Of a DNA stretch of 6,145 nt, positions 5,879-6,145 are shown piece after piece. The translations under genes were made by a program, and so were the position numbers. The notes under the pieces are model-generated. The model saw nothing but the letters and a program-made list of their open reading frames with translations, searched no databases and had not been told where the DNA came from. Source of the stretch: Euryarchaeota archaeon UBA13. Its GTDB lineage: Archaea > Thermoplasmatota > Poseidoniia > Poseidoniales > Poseidoniaceae. The stretch's first letter is position 1. Every line of letters starts with the position of its first letter. The DNA lies in the NCBI GenBank assembly GCA_002495945.1, contig DAHU01000078.1:4214-10358 (forward strand). Reading direction: 5' to 3'.

Positions 5879-6145
5879 TCACTCCACTAGGTCGATTGTT
5901 GCATCTCTGTCAGGGCCGACTCCTACGGATGTGCAGGGGACTCCAATCAAATTCTCAATTTGTTTGATGTAATGTTGTGCTGCTGAAGGTAGAATAGAAT
6001 ATCCGAGACCTTCCTGATTAGCTTTTTTCGCAATACCCAGCCATTCCGTCAATGAATGGGAAGGGAATCCGGGCATGGTGATGTAAATTGGTTTGCATCT
6101 TGCTAAGGCTGATGCGCTTGATGGCATCTCCCTTATTTCCTTACC
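5879..6145 (-). CDS. purA: adenylosuccinate synthetase, C-terminal part (gene runs off the right edge)
   Basis: The last 88 codons are visible; the frame is open to the window edge. The enzyme joins IMP and aspartate using GTP to make adenylosuccinate, the first committed step from IMP to AMP, in the cytoplasm. The fragment matches the C-terminus of PurA: a KPIYITMPGF segment (residues 18-27 of the fragment) corresponding to the conserved PIYETMPGW, then LPSAAQHYIKQIENLIGVP (52-70), and GVGPDRDATI (75-84), the counterpart of the bacterial STGPDR segment near the guanine nucleotide. The end is at the usual place, so nothing is truncated on this side. A Met at 6127 is internal, not the start. 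IMP-, aspartate- and P-loop residues lie outside the window. tRNA-Ala follows on the same strand. Confidence 0.95.
   Translation of the reverse strand, partial: GKEIREMPSSASALARCKPIYITMPGFPSHSLTEWLGIAKKANQEGLGYSILPSAAQHYIKQIENLIGVPCTSVGVGPDRDATIDLVE

Overview
The window looks like chromosomal DNA from an AT-rich euryarchaeon, most likely a marine Thermoplasmatota lineage such as Marine Group II (Candidatus Poseidoniales). Four things point there: a CDP-alcohol phosphatidyltransferase of the archaetidylserine synthase type, a secreted protein ending in a PGF-CTERM-like archaeosortase signal, few clear Shine-Dalgarno sites with TATA-like boxes near starts, and compact single genes on alternating strands. 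The taxonomic call is inference; no rRNA or marker gene is complete here.

Left part (1-3697). A large membrane enzyme of the alkaline-phosphatase superfamily enters from the left edge on the plus strand; it most resembles eukaryotic GPI ethanolamine-phosphate transferases. Its 3' end overlaps by 17 bp the end of a convergent archaetidylserine synthase gene (minus strand). Across a 146-bp divergent promoter region lies a secreted protein with an N-terminal signal peptide and a C-terminal PGF-CTERM-like tail. These three fit one theme: making an aminophospholipid, moving its ethanolamine-phosphate headgroup, and anchoring surface proteins at their C-terminus. This resembles in logic the eukaryotic GPI pathway.

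Middle (3685-5717). A 53-residue single-span membrane protein on the minus strand overlaps the end of the PGF-CTERM gene by 13 bp. An 85-bp divergent gap follows, then a glycoside hydrolase family 1 enzyme with both catalytic glutamates and an unusual N-terminal membrane anchor. After it comes a small protein with an N-terminal zinc ribbon and two membrane spans; its best start is an internal GTG with a Shine-Dalgarno site.

Right part (5753-6145). On the minus strand lie the last 88 codons of adenylosuccinate synthetase (purA, entering from the right edge), a short RNA hairpin, and a complete tRNA-Ala(TGC) with encoded CCA. This is ordinary housekeeping content.

No CRISPR array, insertion sequence, rRNA or replication origin is visible. 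Five of the six protein genes encode membrane or surface proteins, three of them plausibly connected with lipid headgroups or lipid anchoring.
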